Assembly: GCA_937905985.1 (NCBI GenBank)
Contig: CALCWC010000001.1
Span: forward strand, 1-45,485
DNA length: 45,485 nucleotides
DNA from: an uncultured Verrucomicrobiales bacterium
GTDB taxonomy: Bacteria; Verrucomicrobiota; Verrucomicrobiia; Verrucomicrobiales; Akkermansiaceae
Direction of reading: 5' to 3'
A program made the translations under genes and the position numbers. Shown here in pieces: positions 8,043 to 16,650 of the stretch. The notes under the pieces were generated by a model. It made no database searches and was not told the DNA's origin. It saw only the letters and a list, made by a program, of their open reading frames with translations. Every line of letters starts with the position of its first letter. Within the stretch, counting starts at the first letter, position 1.

Positions 8043-10286
8043 TTACTTCCTGCGGCGGCGGGCGCAGAGTCCAGCCAACGCCAGCAGGCTCAGCGTGCCT
8101 GTCGTGGGTTCCGGGACGGGGGCAGGGGGTACCGGGTTGTCGGTTCCTGCAAGCGACGTCAGGATGAGGGCATTGTCACGCATCATGTAGGCAGCCTTTG
8201 ACAAGTCCAAAGCCAACGGGGTATCAAGGGCGCCCTTTTGTTCCCCGGAGAGCATAAATGAGGTGCGCAGCATCAGGCCTTGCAGCTCATCCTCGCTCAG
8301 TGTGTTGCCCATGTTGCTGATGAGCGTCAAATCGAGCTCACCGGTGCCCATGGTGAGGGCCTGGCTAGCCTCGTCACTAAGGGCAATGATAATATTCCCA
8401 TCGTTACCCACGGTAAACGCGTTGTTGCCCATATTGATATTGGAATACACACCGTTGTCCCAGCCTGCGCTATCCTCGTCAGCCGCGTTCCAACCGTCCA
8501 CGCTGAACACGATGTCGCCCAGGTTCACGGTGAGGTCCCCCGTATAGGTCTGCTGGCCGGGAGAGTTGCCCACGATGAGCGTGCCTCCGTTCATGGTAAC
8601 ACCTGCGAAAGTGCCGCTACCCTTGAGGGTGGCTCCTTCATTCACCGTTGTGGTCAGGGTCATCACGCCGTCATTGACATGCACTCCGGAGTCGATGGTG
8701 AGCGTGATGGCTTTGCCCTCCGCGCCTTGCACTCGGGCACCTTCGGAAACGGTGAGCTTTGTATTACCCGTGAGCTCAACGTCCTTGCCGAAGATGAAGT
8801 CGCCTTCCTTCACGCGGATTTCGCCCTTGAGGGACACGGAGTCCGTAACCTCTGCGGCACCCTTGCCAGTCTTGTCCAGATTGCCTTCGCCCGTGAGCTT
8901 GCCGAAGGTGGCTTTGTTGTCCACCGTCACTTCCAGCGTGTTGGTGCCCTTGGTGGCGCTCAGGTTGATTTCCTTGGCAATGGTGTCCGTACGGTCAACT
9001 TTAAGCGTGCGGTTGGCGTCCTGTATGGTATCAGTAGTACCTTTGACCACAGAATCTTGGAAGCGGATAATACCCGCCACCTTGCCGCCGCCATCTAACT
9101 TGACGCGATCCTCGGCACAGTTCACCAGCGTCACTTTACCGCCGCGCAGGTTCAGGTCGCCAGTAGGCACTTCCTCATCAGTAAACACCTCGTAGCTGGA
9201 CAACCAGTCATCTTCAGTTGCCAATTCCACCCGCAATGCTTCTACAGGACTATCAGGAGCCTTGGCATCACGCAAGTCGTATTGAAGCACATAGTCTTCT
9301 TCTCCGTCCACAATGAGGTTGCAATAATGGGAGAAGAGGAACTCATTATCATCCACGAGGTTCTTTCCGACGCGCACATCGTAGTCCAGGAAGCGGATGC
9401 CTGTAGTGCGAATGGCGCAAATGTTGGAGAGGGTCGGGGCGCTGCCTGGCCAGTCAGTACGCATGCTGCCGTAGTTGTTGGGGTCGGTGCCCATTCTAAT
9501 ACCCAATTCAGAATAGTACCCATAGCCCGTAGAAGGCCAGTTATTGTCGGAATTGAAGAATTTGGTGATTAACCCATTTTCGTCCAATTCCACGCCATAC
9601 ACGGTCATGGCATGCGTGTTCGTTGCCCAGCAAACACCCCAGTCGTTCTCCATGAACTCCACAATCTTCTCAGAAGCCCATTGGTATCGGGTTTTATCAG
9701 GGGCGTCTATGTCATAGTTGCTGGGCAGGAATGAGTACGTTTGAATCATCGTGTACTCGTACTGTTTGTAGATTGGCTTTTGCCGCATCGTGTCGGGATT
9801 TGCTCCGAAAGTACTCATGTAGTTGGCTGAGTTCAAGGCAGCCCCCGCCAGGCGCGGATAATACCCCTGAAATTCGTGTCCAAGCGTAGTAGCTTCAGTC
9901 TGAGACAAAAGTAAAGGCTTGGAGCCAGTCAACCACATTTGTATGGCTCTTCCCTCGTAGCCGCCCACATTCGGCCACAGGTGACGCTCCGTCTCGAACA
10001 CTTCATAATCGCGCGGAGCATCTTTGGGGATAATAAGAGCCCCGTTCTGCTCCACTCGGTCTTGCCACCAAGCAATGACATTACTGGAAGCCGCAACCCA
10101 GCACATATCGGAGTCGGAATCTCCAGCATAATAATGCTTGTAGGTAGTAATTGCCCCTTCCATCTTGTGGGTCTCGGGGTCGTGGGTTACACCGGTCCAC
10201 CATACTTCTCTAGGGGGTGTTGTTTCGGCCATGGCCTGGGGGCCTGCTATCATGAGCAGGGCAAGCAGCGTCAGGGTCTTTTTCAT
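8043..10286 (-). CDS. IdeS/Mac-like cysteine protease with PEP-CTERM anchor (1)
   Basis: A 747-aa protein: signal peptide (MKKTLTLLALLMIAGPQAMA), N-terminal protease (about 25-320), beta-rich stalk (about 370-700) and PEP-CTERM anchor (PVPEPTTGTLSLLALAGLCA, RRRRK). The protease has the IdeS landmarks in order: an early W-x-G-V strand (VWWTGV), the nucleophile in MCWVAASSNVIAWW (C62), the His in THAMTVYGVELDENG (H225), and FFNSDNN, which aligns with the family's TDSD. The first Asp of that pair is therefore Asn (N245); the second is D247. IdeS itself cleaves IgG; the substrate here is unknown. Residues about 480-575 are encoded by DNA identical over 220 bp to the divergent neighbour at 10596. 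The leader is A-rich without a Shine-Dalgarno sequence. It is probably displayed on the cell surface. Confidence 0.88.
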   Translation of the reverse strand: MKKTLTLLALLMIAGPQAMAETTPPREVWWTGVTHDPETHKMEGAITTYKHYYAGDSDSDMCWVAASSNVIAWWQDRVEQNGALIIPKDAPRDYEVFETERHLWPNVGGYEGRAIQMWLTGSKPLLLSQTEATTLGHEFQGYYPRLAGAALNSANYMSTFGANPDTMRQKPIYKQYEYTMIQTYSFLPSNYDIDAPDKTRYQWASEKIVEFMENDWGVCWATNTHAMTVYGVELDENGLITKFFNSDNNWPSTGYGYYSELGIRMGTDPNNYGSMRTDWPGSAPTLSNICAIRTTGIRFLDYDVRVGKNLVDDNEFLFSHYCNLIVDGEEDYVLQYDLRDAKAPDSPVEALRVELATEDDWLSSYEVFTDEEVPTGDLNLRGGKVTLVNCAEDRVKLDGGGKVAGIIRFQDSVVKGTTDTIQDANRTLKVDRTDTIAKEINLSATKGTNTLEVTVDNKATFGKLTGEGNLDKTGKGAAEVTDSVSLKGEIRVKEGDFIFGKDVELTGNTKLTVSEGARVQGAEGKAITLTIDSGVHVNDGVMTLTTTVNEGATLKGSGTFAGVTMNGGTLIVGNSPGQQTYTGDLTVNLGDIVFSVDGWNAADEDSAGWDNGVYSNINMGNNAFTVGNDGNIIIALSDEASQALTMGTGELDLTLISNMGNTLSEDELQGLMLRTSFMLSGEQKGALDTPLALDLSKAAYMMRDNALILTSLAGTDNPVPPAPVPEPTTGTLSLLALAGLCARRRRK
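8620..8839 (-). repeat. 220-bp perfect inverted repeat, left arm
   Basis: Reading both strands base by base, the reverse complement of 8620-8839 is identical to 11953-12172. It lies in the stalk-coding part of the protease gene; the flanks diverge at once on both sides. Confidence 0.9.
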
Positions 10287-10346
10287 CAGTTTTGTTTCTT
10301 GTTTGAGGTTAGAGAGAGGGAGAGAGCCCCCATTAGAGACGCGAGG

Positions 10347-10370
10347 ATACAGTATTTGGAATACTGTAGC
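10347..10370 (-). promoter_or_regulatory. Operator-like palindromic box, copy 1
   Basis: The core is ACAGTATTTGGAATACTGT, itself nearly palindromic. The whole 24 bp is the exact reverse complement of 10503-10526. Its centre lies about 72 nt upstream of the ATG at 10286. Confidence 0.65.
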
Positions 10371-10502
10371 ACCTCACATATATCGTAAAATGTTGATTAC
10401 CATAAAGAAACAAAAAACACCTACAAGCTGGGGTTAAGGAGTCCTCTTCCAAAAAGACTTTCCTCTCCTCAGAAAAATTAAGGCTCGGCGAATTTTAGAC
10501 TT

Positions 10503-10526
10503 GCTACAGTATTCCAAATACTGTAT
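10503..10526 (+). promoter_or_regulatory. Operator-like palindromic box, copy 2
   Basis: The core is ACAGTATTCCAAATACTGT. It falls in the 17-bp spacer between TTGCTA (10501-10506) and TATACG (10524-10529), a possible weak promoter, so a bound regulator would act directly on the polymerase. Its centre is about 81 nt upstream of the ATG at 10596. No other copy was seen in the window. Confidence 0.65.
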
Positions 10527-10595
10527 ACGTGTGTGTCAAGGCTAGCCTTGAATCAGTAAAAAACAAAGACAAACCCAAAACTCAATACAACAACG

Positions 10596-12743
10596 ATGAA
10601 AAAGACCCTGACGCTGCTCGCGCTGCTAATGATAGCAGGCCCCCAGGCCATGGCCGAAACGACGACCACCACCACGGAACACTGGGTGAAAGGTGTGGTG
10701 TGCCACGACAACGACTCACCAGACGAATGGTTTCGCAACAACTATCCCAAGGTGGTTGACGCCGGAGCGTACACCTTCAGCAAGAATGATGCCGACTCCT
10801 ACGCCACCAACCAATGCTGGGCCGCATCTGCTGCCGACGCGCTGGCCTGGTGGGAGGACCGGGTTGAGGAGAACGGAGCGCTGATTCTGCATGACACTCC
10901 GCGCGGGGTGAATTTATGGAAGACTCTCAGCCCCATGTTCGTGAAGGACGGCGGCTACCCCCGCTATGCCATGAACTACTGGCTGTGGGGAAAGCTGCCC
11001 TCATACGCGGAGTCTTTCCTCAGCAGCACATGGACTGCCAAGAACCAGGATTTCCATGGCTACTTCCCCCACCTGAAGGGCCAGATGGAGGAATACAACA
11101 CGGAGTATATCATGATTATCAATCATTCCATGACGGCCACCGTTCGCGTGAATGACGACGAAGAATGCATAGCCGAGGCTCGCGTGCGCTACCTGGAAAA
11201 GGAAAGCAGACTTCTCGACCTTGTGGACGAGGGCTGGGGACTGACCTTCTACACCGCCAACCATGTACTGACCGCGTATGGCTTTGAGACAGACGAGAAT
11301 GGCCGACTCACCCAGATGTGGTACACGGACAACAACCCCGGCGGTGTTAGGAACGGCTATCTGGAATCCACCAGCTTGGGGGAGGAGTTGAAGAACACCG
11401 GTAATGTCCAGAATGTGCAACTCCAGACTTTCACGGGCTACGGCGACCTCCGCGCGTTCAACGCCATCCGCACCCAAGGCATCCAGTTCGACACCTACGA
11501 GCTGACCTTCGATGGTGAGGAGGACGAGCGGCTGTTCTCCCACTACCTGAACGTCACCTACGACGGCGGGGAGCATGAGCTGCAGTACGACCTGCGCAAC
11601 GCGCTGGACAAGGACAGCCCCGTAACCGCCAAGAACGAGGCTGGCGAACTGATTTCCACGGGTGACATTACCCTGAAAGACGGCAAACTCTCCCTGATTG
11701 CCTGTGCAGAGGAACGTGAAGCCGTGGACGGTGGCGGCAAGACTTCCGGCACCATTACTTTTGAAGCAAAGGAAGGTGCAACCCGCACGCTTTCCGTGCA
11801 GCATACGGACACCATTGCCAAGGAAATCAAGATTAACGCGGCAGATGGCAACACGCTGGAAGTGACGGAGGGCAACACCGCCACCTTCGGCCAGCTCACG
11901 GGTGAGGGCAATTTGGACAAGACCGGCAAGGGAACCGCAAAGGTGACGGATGCCGTGTCCCTCAAGGGCGAAATCCGCGTGAAGGAAGGCGACTTCATCT
12001 TCGGCAAGGACGTTGAGCTCACGGGTAATACAAAGCTCACCGTTTCCGAAGGTGCCCGAGTGCAAGGCGCGGAGGGCAAAGCCATCACGCTCACCATCGA
12101 CTCCGGAGTGCATGTCAATGACGGCGTGATGACCCTGACCACAACGGTGAATGAAGGAGCCACCCTCAAGGGCAGCGGCACTTTCGGCATGGTGGCCATT
12201 GACGGCGGTGAAATGATTGTAGGCAACTCCCCCGGCCACCAGGACTATGAGGGTGCGCTTACCCTCAACAGCGGCAAGCTGGTGTTCTGTGTATCCGGGT
12301 TCGGCGGAGCCAGCGAGGGCGACAATGTGGGCTGGGATTCCGGCACATACTCCACCATCAACATGAATGGCAACGATTTCGTTGTCAACGAAAACGGAGA
12401 AATCGTGATTGCCATGAGCGCTGATGCGGCCAACAGCCTTACCACCGCCAACGGCACGCTGGAGCTTACCTTAGCCACCGGTCTACAGTCTGGGGCTTTC
12501 TCGGAAGACCAACTGGCGGCGCTGGCCCAGCAGACCAGCTTTGCGCTCTCCCTTGAGGATGGTGCAGGAACCAAGGAACCCACCGCGCTGACAGCCCCCA
12601 AGTTCTCCTACAAGATGGTGAACGATGCGCTTGTGCTCACCACCGGGACAAGCGGCAGTCCCGCCGCTGTTCCGGAGCCCACTACAGGCACGCTGGGCAT
12701 GCTGGCGCTTGCGGCCCTGGCAGCCCGTAGGCGCAGGAAGTAA
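10596..12743 (+). CDS. IdeS/Mac-like cysteine protease with PEP-CTERM anchor (2)
   Basis: A 715-aa protein with the same layout and the same signal peptide as the divergent gene at 8043. Protease landmarks: HWVKGV at 29-34 (compare VWTKGV in IdeS), nucleophile in NQCWAASAADALAWW (C74), His in TANHVLTAYGFETDENG (H223), and WYTDNN at 242-247, where the first Asp is kept (D245) and the second is Asn (N247). The stalk (about 340-660) has short beta-strand repeats ending in GGEMIVGNSPG and YSTINMNGN blocks; part of it is encoded by the 220-bp sequence shared with the neighbour. Anchor: VPEPTTGTLGMLALAALAA, RRRRK. It is probably exported and surface-displayed; the substrate is unknown. The head-to-head pair looks like a duplication whose protease halves have diverged while the stalk was homogenised. 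Confidence 0.88.
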   Translation: MKKTLTLLALLMIAGPQAMAETTTTTTEHWVKGVVCHDNDSPDEWFRNNYPKVVDAGAYTFSKNDADSYATNQCWAASAADALAWWEDRVEENGALILHDTPRGVNLWKTLSPMFVKDGGYPRYAMNYWLWGKLPSYAESFLSSTWTAKNQDFHGYFPHLKGQMEEYNTEYIMIINHSMTATVRVNDDEECIAEARVRYLEKESRLLDLVDEGWGLTFYTANHVLTAYGFETDENGRLTQMWYTDNNPGGVRNGYLESTSLGEELKNTGNVQNVQLQTFTGYGDLRAFNAIRTQGIQFDTYELTFDGEEDERLFSHYLNVTYDGGEHELQYDLRNALDKDSPVTAKNEAGELISTGDITLKDGKLSLIACAEEREAVDGGGKTSGTITFEAKEGATRTLSVQHTDTIAKEIKINAADGNTLEVTEGNTATFGQLTGEGNLDKTGKGTAKVTDAVSLKGEIRVKEGDFIFGKDVELTGNTKLTVSEGARVQGAEGKAITLTIDSGVHVNDGVMTLTTTVNEGATLKGSGTFGMVAIDGGEMIVGNSPGHQDYEGALTLNSGKLVFCVSGFGGASEGDNVGWDSGTYSTINMNGNDFVVNENGEIVIAMSADAANSLTTANGTLELTLATGLQSGAFSEDQLAALAQQTSFALSLEDGAGTKEPTALTAPKFSYKMVNDALVLTTGTSGSPAAVPEPTTGTLGMLALAALAARRRRK
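11953..12172 (+). repeat. 220-bp perfect inverted repeat, right arm
   Basis: Identical to the reverse complement of 8620-8839, with about 3.1 kb between the arms. Recombination between them would invert both protease domains and the shared promoter region. Confidence 0.9.
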
Positions 12744-12779
12744 CCCTCACCACACTCTCTCTGACGACTTACTCAGGGT

Positions 12780-12801
12780 CCCATCCGCTCCGGCGGGTGG
12801 G
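12780..12801 (+). terminator. Hairpin after protease gene (2), weak terminator
   Basis: CCCATCCGC pairs with GCGGGTGGG around a short loop. It is the same hairpin family as at 6797 and 7981, but no U-tract follows on this strand. Confidence 0.5.
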
Positions 12802-12871
12802 GCCGCTTGTATTGTCGTTGGGTGCGAACCTGCGTCCAACGTAAAAAAACGGTTGAGCAGGAACAATTATC

Positions 12872-12901
12872 TTGACTTCCCTAGCAAAAAAACGATAGAA
12901 T
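12872..12901 (+). promoter_or_regulatory. Promoter of protease gene (3)
   Basis: TTGACT (12872-12877), an 18-bp A-rich spacer and TAGAAT (12896-12901). The leader of about 40 nt can fold (GCGGGC with CGCCCGC). Confidence 0.75.
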
Positions 12902-12947
12902 CACGCGGGCTCTGTGTAACACGCCCGCCTTAAACCGACGGACAACA

Positions 12948-14966
12948 ATGAAAAGAACCCTGTCTCTCATAGCCCTGGCCGCTGCGCTGCTGGCGCCAAC
13001 AACCCTGGGCTCCACCACGACGATTAGCGTAACGGGTGTTGTCATTAACGCGAACGACCTCTCCAAGTCCACCGGTTGGTATGATGCCAACAAGGGAGCT
13101 GATAGAGACTATGACGGCCAGATGTGCTGGGCGGCTTCCAGCAGCAATATCGTTGCCTGGTGGCAGGACCAGCAGGACCCGGACAACCTGCCGAAGACCG
13201 CTCCCACGGATTTGCAGGATATCTGGGACCAGTACAGGCAGACCTGGGCGAATGTGGGTGGTCTCAACGAGCTGGGCCTCCACTGGTGGATTGACGGCAG
13301 ATACAGCATCGGCAACAAAAGCATACCGCCGAGAGCAGGCGGGCAGGACCCGGCGAAGGCGGGCTATTACGCCGATTCCCTGTATACCCCGTACGGCTAT
13401 GCCCCCGGGGTGCAGATGATGGACCTGAAGGTTCTCGATGTAGACAACTATAACAACAATGTCCACGATTTAAGCGCGGATCTCGTCAGATACATTCAAA
13501 AGGGATACGGCGTGGAGCTGTCGTGGGTTGTCCCCAACTGGAGCTCCCCCGATGCAGAGCCAACCACCGCGCACTCCGTCACCCTGTGGGGTGTGGAATA
13601 TGATGAGGAGAACAGGATTATCACCGACTTTTACCTGACGGATTCCGACGACTATCAAACTGCCCTGACCAAGGTTGCCGTACATGAAACCACCGATTAC
13701 TGGGGTGCCCAGACGCTGGCCAAGACCAGCTACAAGAGAGAGTACACGGCCATGTCCTTTACCGTGTTGAACTCCCGCCTGAGCAATGATATCCACTACT
13801 TCAACTACCAAGACAGCGAGACTCACGATATCATCTTGCAGCAGAGCGTGAACGGCAAGGGCTATACGCTGTCCGGCACGCAGGAGGTGCGCGACATTGT
13901 CTTTGATGACAGCCACGGAACGCAAAGCCGCCTGCTGACCGTGGAGGGAGAGCATGCCGCCGGGACGCTGTTCCTGAACGGCGCCGGAGTGAACACCGTC
14001 AACGTGACGGATGCGTCCAAGCTGGCGGTGGAGCAGATATCCGGCGGCCAGAATCTGACCAAGGCCGGTGCGGGCACGCTGGAGATTCAAGGCGGCACGG
14101 CTACAGGTGCCTTGGACATACAGGCGGGAGTTGTCTTGAATAAGGGCGCCCTTGGCGAGGTGACACTGAGCGACGGAGGCCGCTTGGAGAACCAAGGCAC
14201 GGCGACTAAGCTCACCGTGAACAGCGGCAGCGTTGCCGAAATGAAAAACAACAGCGGCCAGCAAGCCTTTACCCAGGCCACCGTGAACGATGGTGGCACG
14301 CTGAAAGGAAGCGGCCAGTTTGGCAAGGTAACCTTGGAAAAAGGAGGCACGCTGGTTGTCGGCAATGCTCCCGTGCGGCAAACATATACAGATGAGCTTA
14401 TTGTCAACGGCGGCACGTTGGTGTTCAGTATCGATGATGCTCTCAATTCCTACAGCGGTGCGGCTGATGCCGACAATTCCGGGTGGGGGTCTGGCCGTTA
14501 TTCCACCATCAGTATGAGTAACAAGAGCCTGACCCTAAACCCTGATGAAATTAAAATCAATCTGGGTGAGACAATCCTCAAGAGAAGCGCAGGGGTATCT
14601 GATTTGGAAAATGCTCTGGGAACTCCCTTCACTATCAACTTGGCGAATGTTGACATTCTGATGGATATAAACTACAACAACAATCCCTTGTTCAGTTTTT
14701 ATACAGGTGAGGCGGAATTGCAGCGTTTGGCAGGTATCACCACGTTCAGCCTGAGCGATGATGACGGAGCGTTCTCTATACCGGGGCTTCAGGCAATCAT
14801 CACCCCAGAAAGTGTTGCGTATGCCACCCAGTACGGTACAGATGTTATGCTGAACGCGAGGCTCAGTGTAACTCTGGCAGCTGCACCCGAAGTCCCTGAA
14901 CCCACCACGGGCACGCTGGGCCTGCTGGCGCTTGCCGGGCTGTGCGCGCGCCGGCGGAGGAAGTGA
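12948..14966 (+). CDS. IdeS/Mac-like cysteine protease with PEP-CTERM anchor (3)
   Basis: A 672-aa protein. Signal peptide MKRTLSLIALAAALLAPTTLG. This copy has the most complete IdeS pattern: SVTGV at 27-31, GWYDANKG at 43-50 (IdeS has GWYDITK), MCWAASSSNIVAWW with C60, AHSVTLWGVEYDEEN with H209, and YLTDSDD with D232 and D234. All four residues of the IdeS active site are therefore in place. The protease ends near residue 290. The stalk (about 310-630) has beta repeats such as GTLEIQGGTATGALDIQAG and GGTLVVGNAP. Anchor: VPEPTTGTLGLLALAGLCA, RRRRK. It has its own promoter and terminator. A host immunoglobulin is a possible substrate by analogy only. Confidence 0.9.
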   Translation: MKRTLSLIALAAALLAPTTLGSTTTISVTGVVINANDLSKSTGWYDANKGADRDYDGQMCWAASSSNIVAWWQDQQDPDNLPKTAPTDLQDIWDQYRQTWANVGGLNELGLHWWIDGRYSIGNKSIPPRAGGQDPAKAGYYADSLYTPYGYAPGVQMMDLKVLDVDNYNNNVHDLSADLVRYIQKGYGVELSWVVPNWSSPDAEPTTAHSVTLWGVEYDEENRIITDFYLTDSDDYQTALTKVAVHETTDYWGAQTLAKTSYKREYTAMSFTVLNSRLSNDIHYFNYQDSETHDIILQQSVNGKGYTLSGTQEVRDIVFDDSHGTQSRLLTVEGEHAAGTLFLNGAGVNTVNVTDASKLAVEQISGGQNLTKAGAGTLEIQGGTATGALDIQAGVVLNKGALGEVTLSDGGRLENQGTATKLTVNSGSVAEMKNNSGQQAFTQATVNDGGTLKGSGQFGKVTLEKGGTLVVGNAPVRQTYTDELIVNGGTLVFSIDDALNSYSGAADADNSGWGSGRYSTISMSNKSLTLNPDEIKINLGETILKRSAGVSDLENALGTPFTINLANVDILMDINYNNNPLFSFYTGEAELQRLAGITTFSLSDDDGAFSIPGLQAIITPESVAYATQYGTDVMLNARLSVTLAAAPEVPEPTTGTLGLLALAGLCARRRRK

Positions 14967-14997
14967 CAGGCAAGTTTTTCTTGTGTGTATCATATCG

Positions 14998-15032
14998 GCA
15001 CCCATCAGGCTTCGGCCCGGTGGGTGCTTTTC
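14998..15032 (+). terminator. Terminator of protease gene (3)
   Basis: GCACCCA pairs with TGGGTGC; inside the stem CAGGC-TTCG-GCCCGG extends it. TTTTCC follows. Confidence 0.75.
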
Positions 15033-15097
15033 CGTACTAGGAAGACGCCCCGCAAGGCGCGGCTATATCAGACTTGGAGAGTTGGCGTATTTATTGC

Positions 15098-15125
15098 TTG
15101 CTCCGGCAAGGGGAAATGGTAGAAT
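15098..15125 (+). promoter_or_regulatory. Probable promoter of protease gene (4)
   Basis: TTGCTC (15098-15103), a 16-bp spacer and TAGAAT (15120-15125). The -10 box is good and the -35 box is weak. Leader about 50 nt. Confidence 0.5.
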
Positions 15126-15182
15126 GGGAAGCCAAGCTTTTCAGCAGTTTTAGACACCGCACAAGCAGATTTCCCTACAACA

Positions 15183-16616
15183 ATGAACAAGACACTACTT
15201 ACAGTACTACTCGCCACCCTCGCGCCCTGCTCGTTCGCCAAGCAATACTGGGTGAAGGGAGTTGACACGAACGGCGGCTGGGTGGATGTCGACAAGTCCC
15301 GCAACGCGCAGTACAACGAATTCGAGAATGAGGTGCGAGTGGGGAAAAACAAGGGAAGCAGCGGCTACTTCAACAACGACAGAAACAGCGGAGATGGCTT
15401 CCTGTGCTGGGCCGCCTCCGCCACGGATATCCTGGCATGGTGGCATCGGCAGAATCCCGGCGCCGCCCAACTGAACAAAAAAGCCCCGACGGGCAAGGAA
15501 GAGCTTTGGCAGTTGTTCAAGAAGAGCTTTGTCAACGACTCCGGCGCGGCAGAAGCCGGCATCCGCTGGTACATCAAAGGCATTGTTCCCCAGGTGGAGC
15601 CCACCCCGAAACCGGGAATCGGCCGGGGCGGCTATTATTCCGGCATGGACATCCAATCCGAGCACTACGACATCCGGCAGTTCGACCCGGCCTGGATGGA
15701 GCATGGCGGAGAACCCGTGTACAACCTTGAGTACAACGGACCCAAGGAAGACGTCCATTTGAAGATAGCGAACAAAATAACCTCTCTCATCCAGGATGGC
15801 TACATCATCTCGCTGGGCATTTCCGGGGAAGGCGGCGGAAAGCATGCAACCACCCTGTGGGGGGCGGAGACGGATGATAAAACCGACCATCTGACAAAAA
15901 TATGGATCACGGACTCCGACGATGCCCTGAACGGGTATGGCACCGGCCTGATTGAACTGGAGTGCAGCGACATTGAGAACGAGCTGACGCTGGGGACCGG
16001 GGAGCATGTATTCACGGTGGGAAAGCTGCTAGCCTGTGGCATCAAGTCCACGGGCAAGGCATACCAGGAGGAAGAGTTCCGCGATAAAAAGGCGGGCCGC
16101 CTGTGGTACGACTGCACCAAGGGCCGGAACGACTACTTCTACGATTTCACCGCCATCAAGATGCCGCAAGTGTCTGCCCAGGGGATGCCCCAACAGGCTT
16201 CATCCGCCGATGGCGCATGGGAAGCCCCATCCAGCATCAAGGGCAAGACCTTCTCGTTCTCCGCGCCCGCCTGGGTGAAATGGGTTGACGGCGTGGCCAC
16301 CGAGCAAACGCAAGGCCCGTTCGGCAGCGAACCGCCGTCCTACACGGTGCAGTGGAAATGGGGCAACAAGCACGCGGAATCCCGGACAAACGAGCTGGAC
16401 GGCAAGCCGGCGAAAAAGACCCGCACCTACACCAAGACCGGCAAGCGCACGGCCGTGCTGGAGGAGCGATACGAAAGCAGCTCATGGAATGCCGAACGCT
16501 ATGAGCTGACCTTCGAGACGCCCACATCCGGCACCTGCCGCATGGAGCAGACCGGAAAGTACAGCCTGCTGCTGGCCGACAAGTACACGGCCACCGGCAC
16601 CTTCACGCTCAAGTAG
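15183..16616 (+). CDS. IdeS/Mac-like cysteine protease without anchor (4)
   Basis: A 477-aa protein. Signal peptide MNKTLLTVLLATLAPCSFA. IdeS landmarks: YWVKGV at 22-27, LCWAASATDILAWW with C75, GKHATTLWGAETDD with H221, and WITDSDD with D244 and D246, so the full active-site set is present. The protease reaches about residue 330. In place of the beta stalk and PEP-CTERM tail there is a separate C-terminal domain of about 125 residues (from KGKTFSFSAPAW) rich in Trp, Tyr and Thr, ending in a TATGTFTLK strand; it looks like a small beta-sandwich or barrel and I do not recognise it. It is the only one of the six that should be released rather than anchored. It has its own probable promoter and converges on the gene at 16651. 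Confidence 0.88.
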   Translation: MNKTLLTVLLATLAPCSFAKQYWVKGVDTNGGWVDVDKSRNAQYNEFENEVRVGKNKGSSGYFNNDRNSGDGFLCWAASATDILAWWHRQNPGAAQLNKKAPTGKEELWQLFKKSFVNDSGAAEAGIRWYIKGIVPQVEPTPKPGIGRGGYYSGMDIQSEHYDIRQFDPAWMEHGGEPVYNLEYNGPKEDVHLKIANKITSLIQDGYIISLGISGEGGGKHATTLWGAETDDKTDHLTKIWITDSDDALNGYGTGLIELECSDIENELTLGTGEHVFTVGKLLACGIKSTGKAYQEEEFRDKKAGRLWYDCTKGRNDYFYDFTAIKMPQVSAQGMPQQASSADGAWEAPSSIKGKTFSFSAPAWVKWVDGVATEQTQGPFGSEPPSYTVQWKWGNKHAESRTNELDGKPAKKTRTYTKTGKRTAVLEERYESSSWNAERYELTFETPTSGTCRMEQTGKYSLLLADKYTATGTFTLK

Positions 16617-16650
16617 GCACGGCGCACCGCCCTGCCGGCCGACAGGGGGG

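Larger units (their letters stand above)
10287..10595. other. Divergent promoter region of two protease genes
   Basis: These 309 bp lie between two head-to-head protease genes and contain no gene. The DNA is AT-rich. It carries two copies of a 24-bp palindromic box in inverted order (10347-10370 and 10503-10526). The leaders next to both ATGs are A/C-rich and lack a Shine-Dalgarno sequence. Confidence 0.8.
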
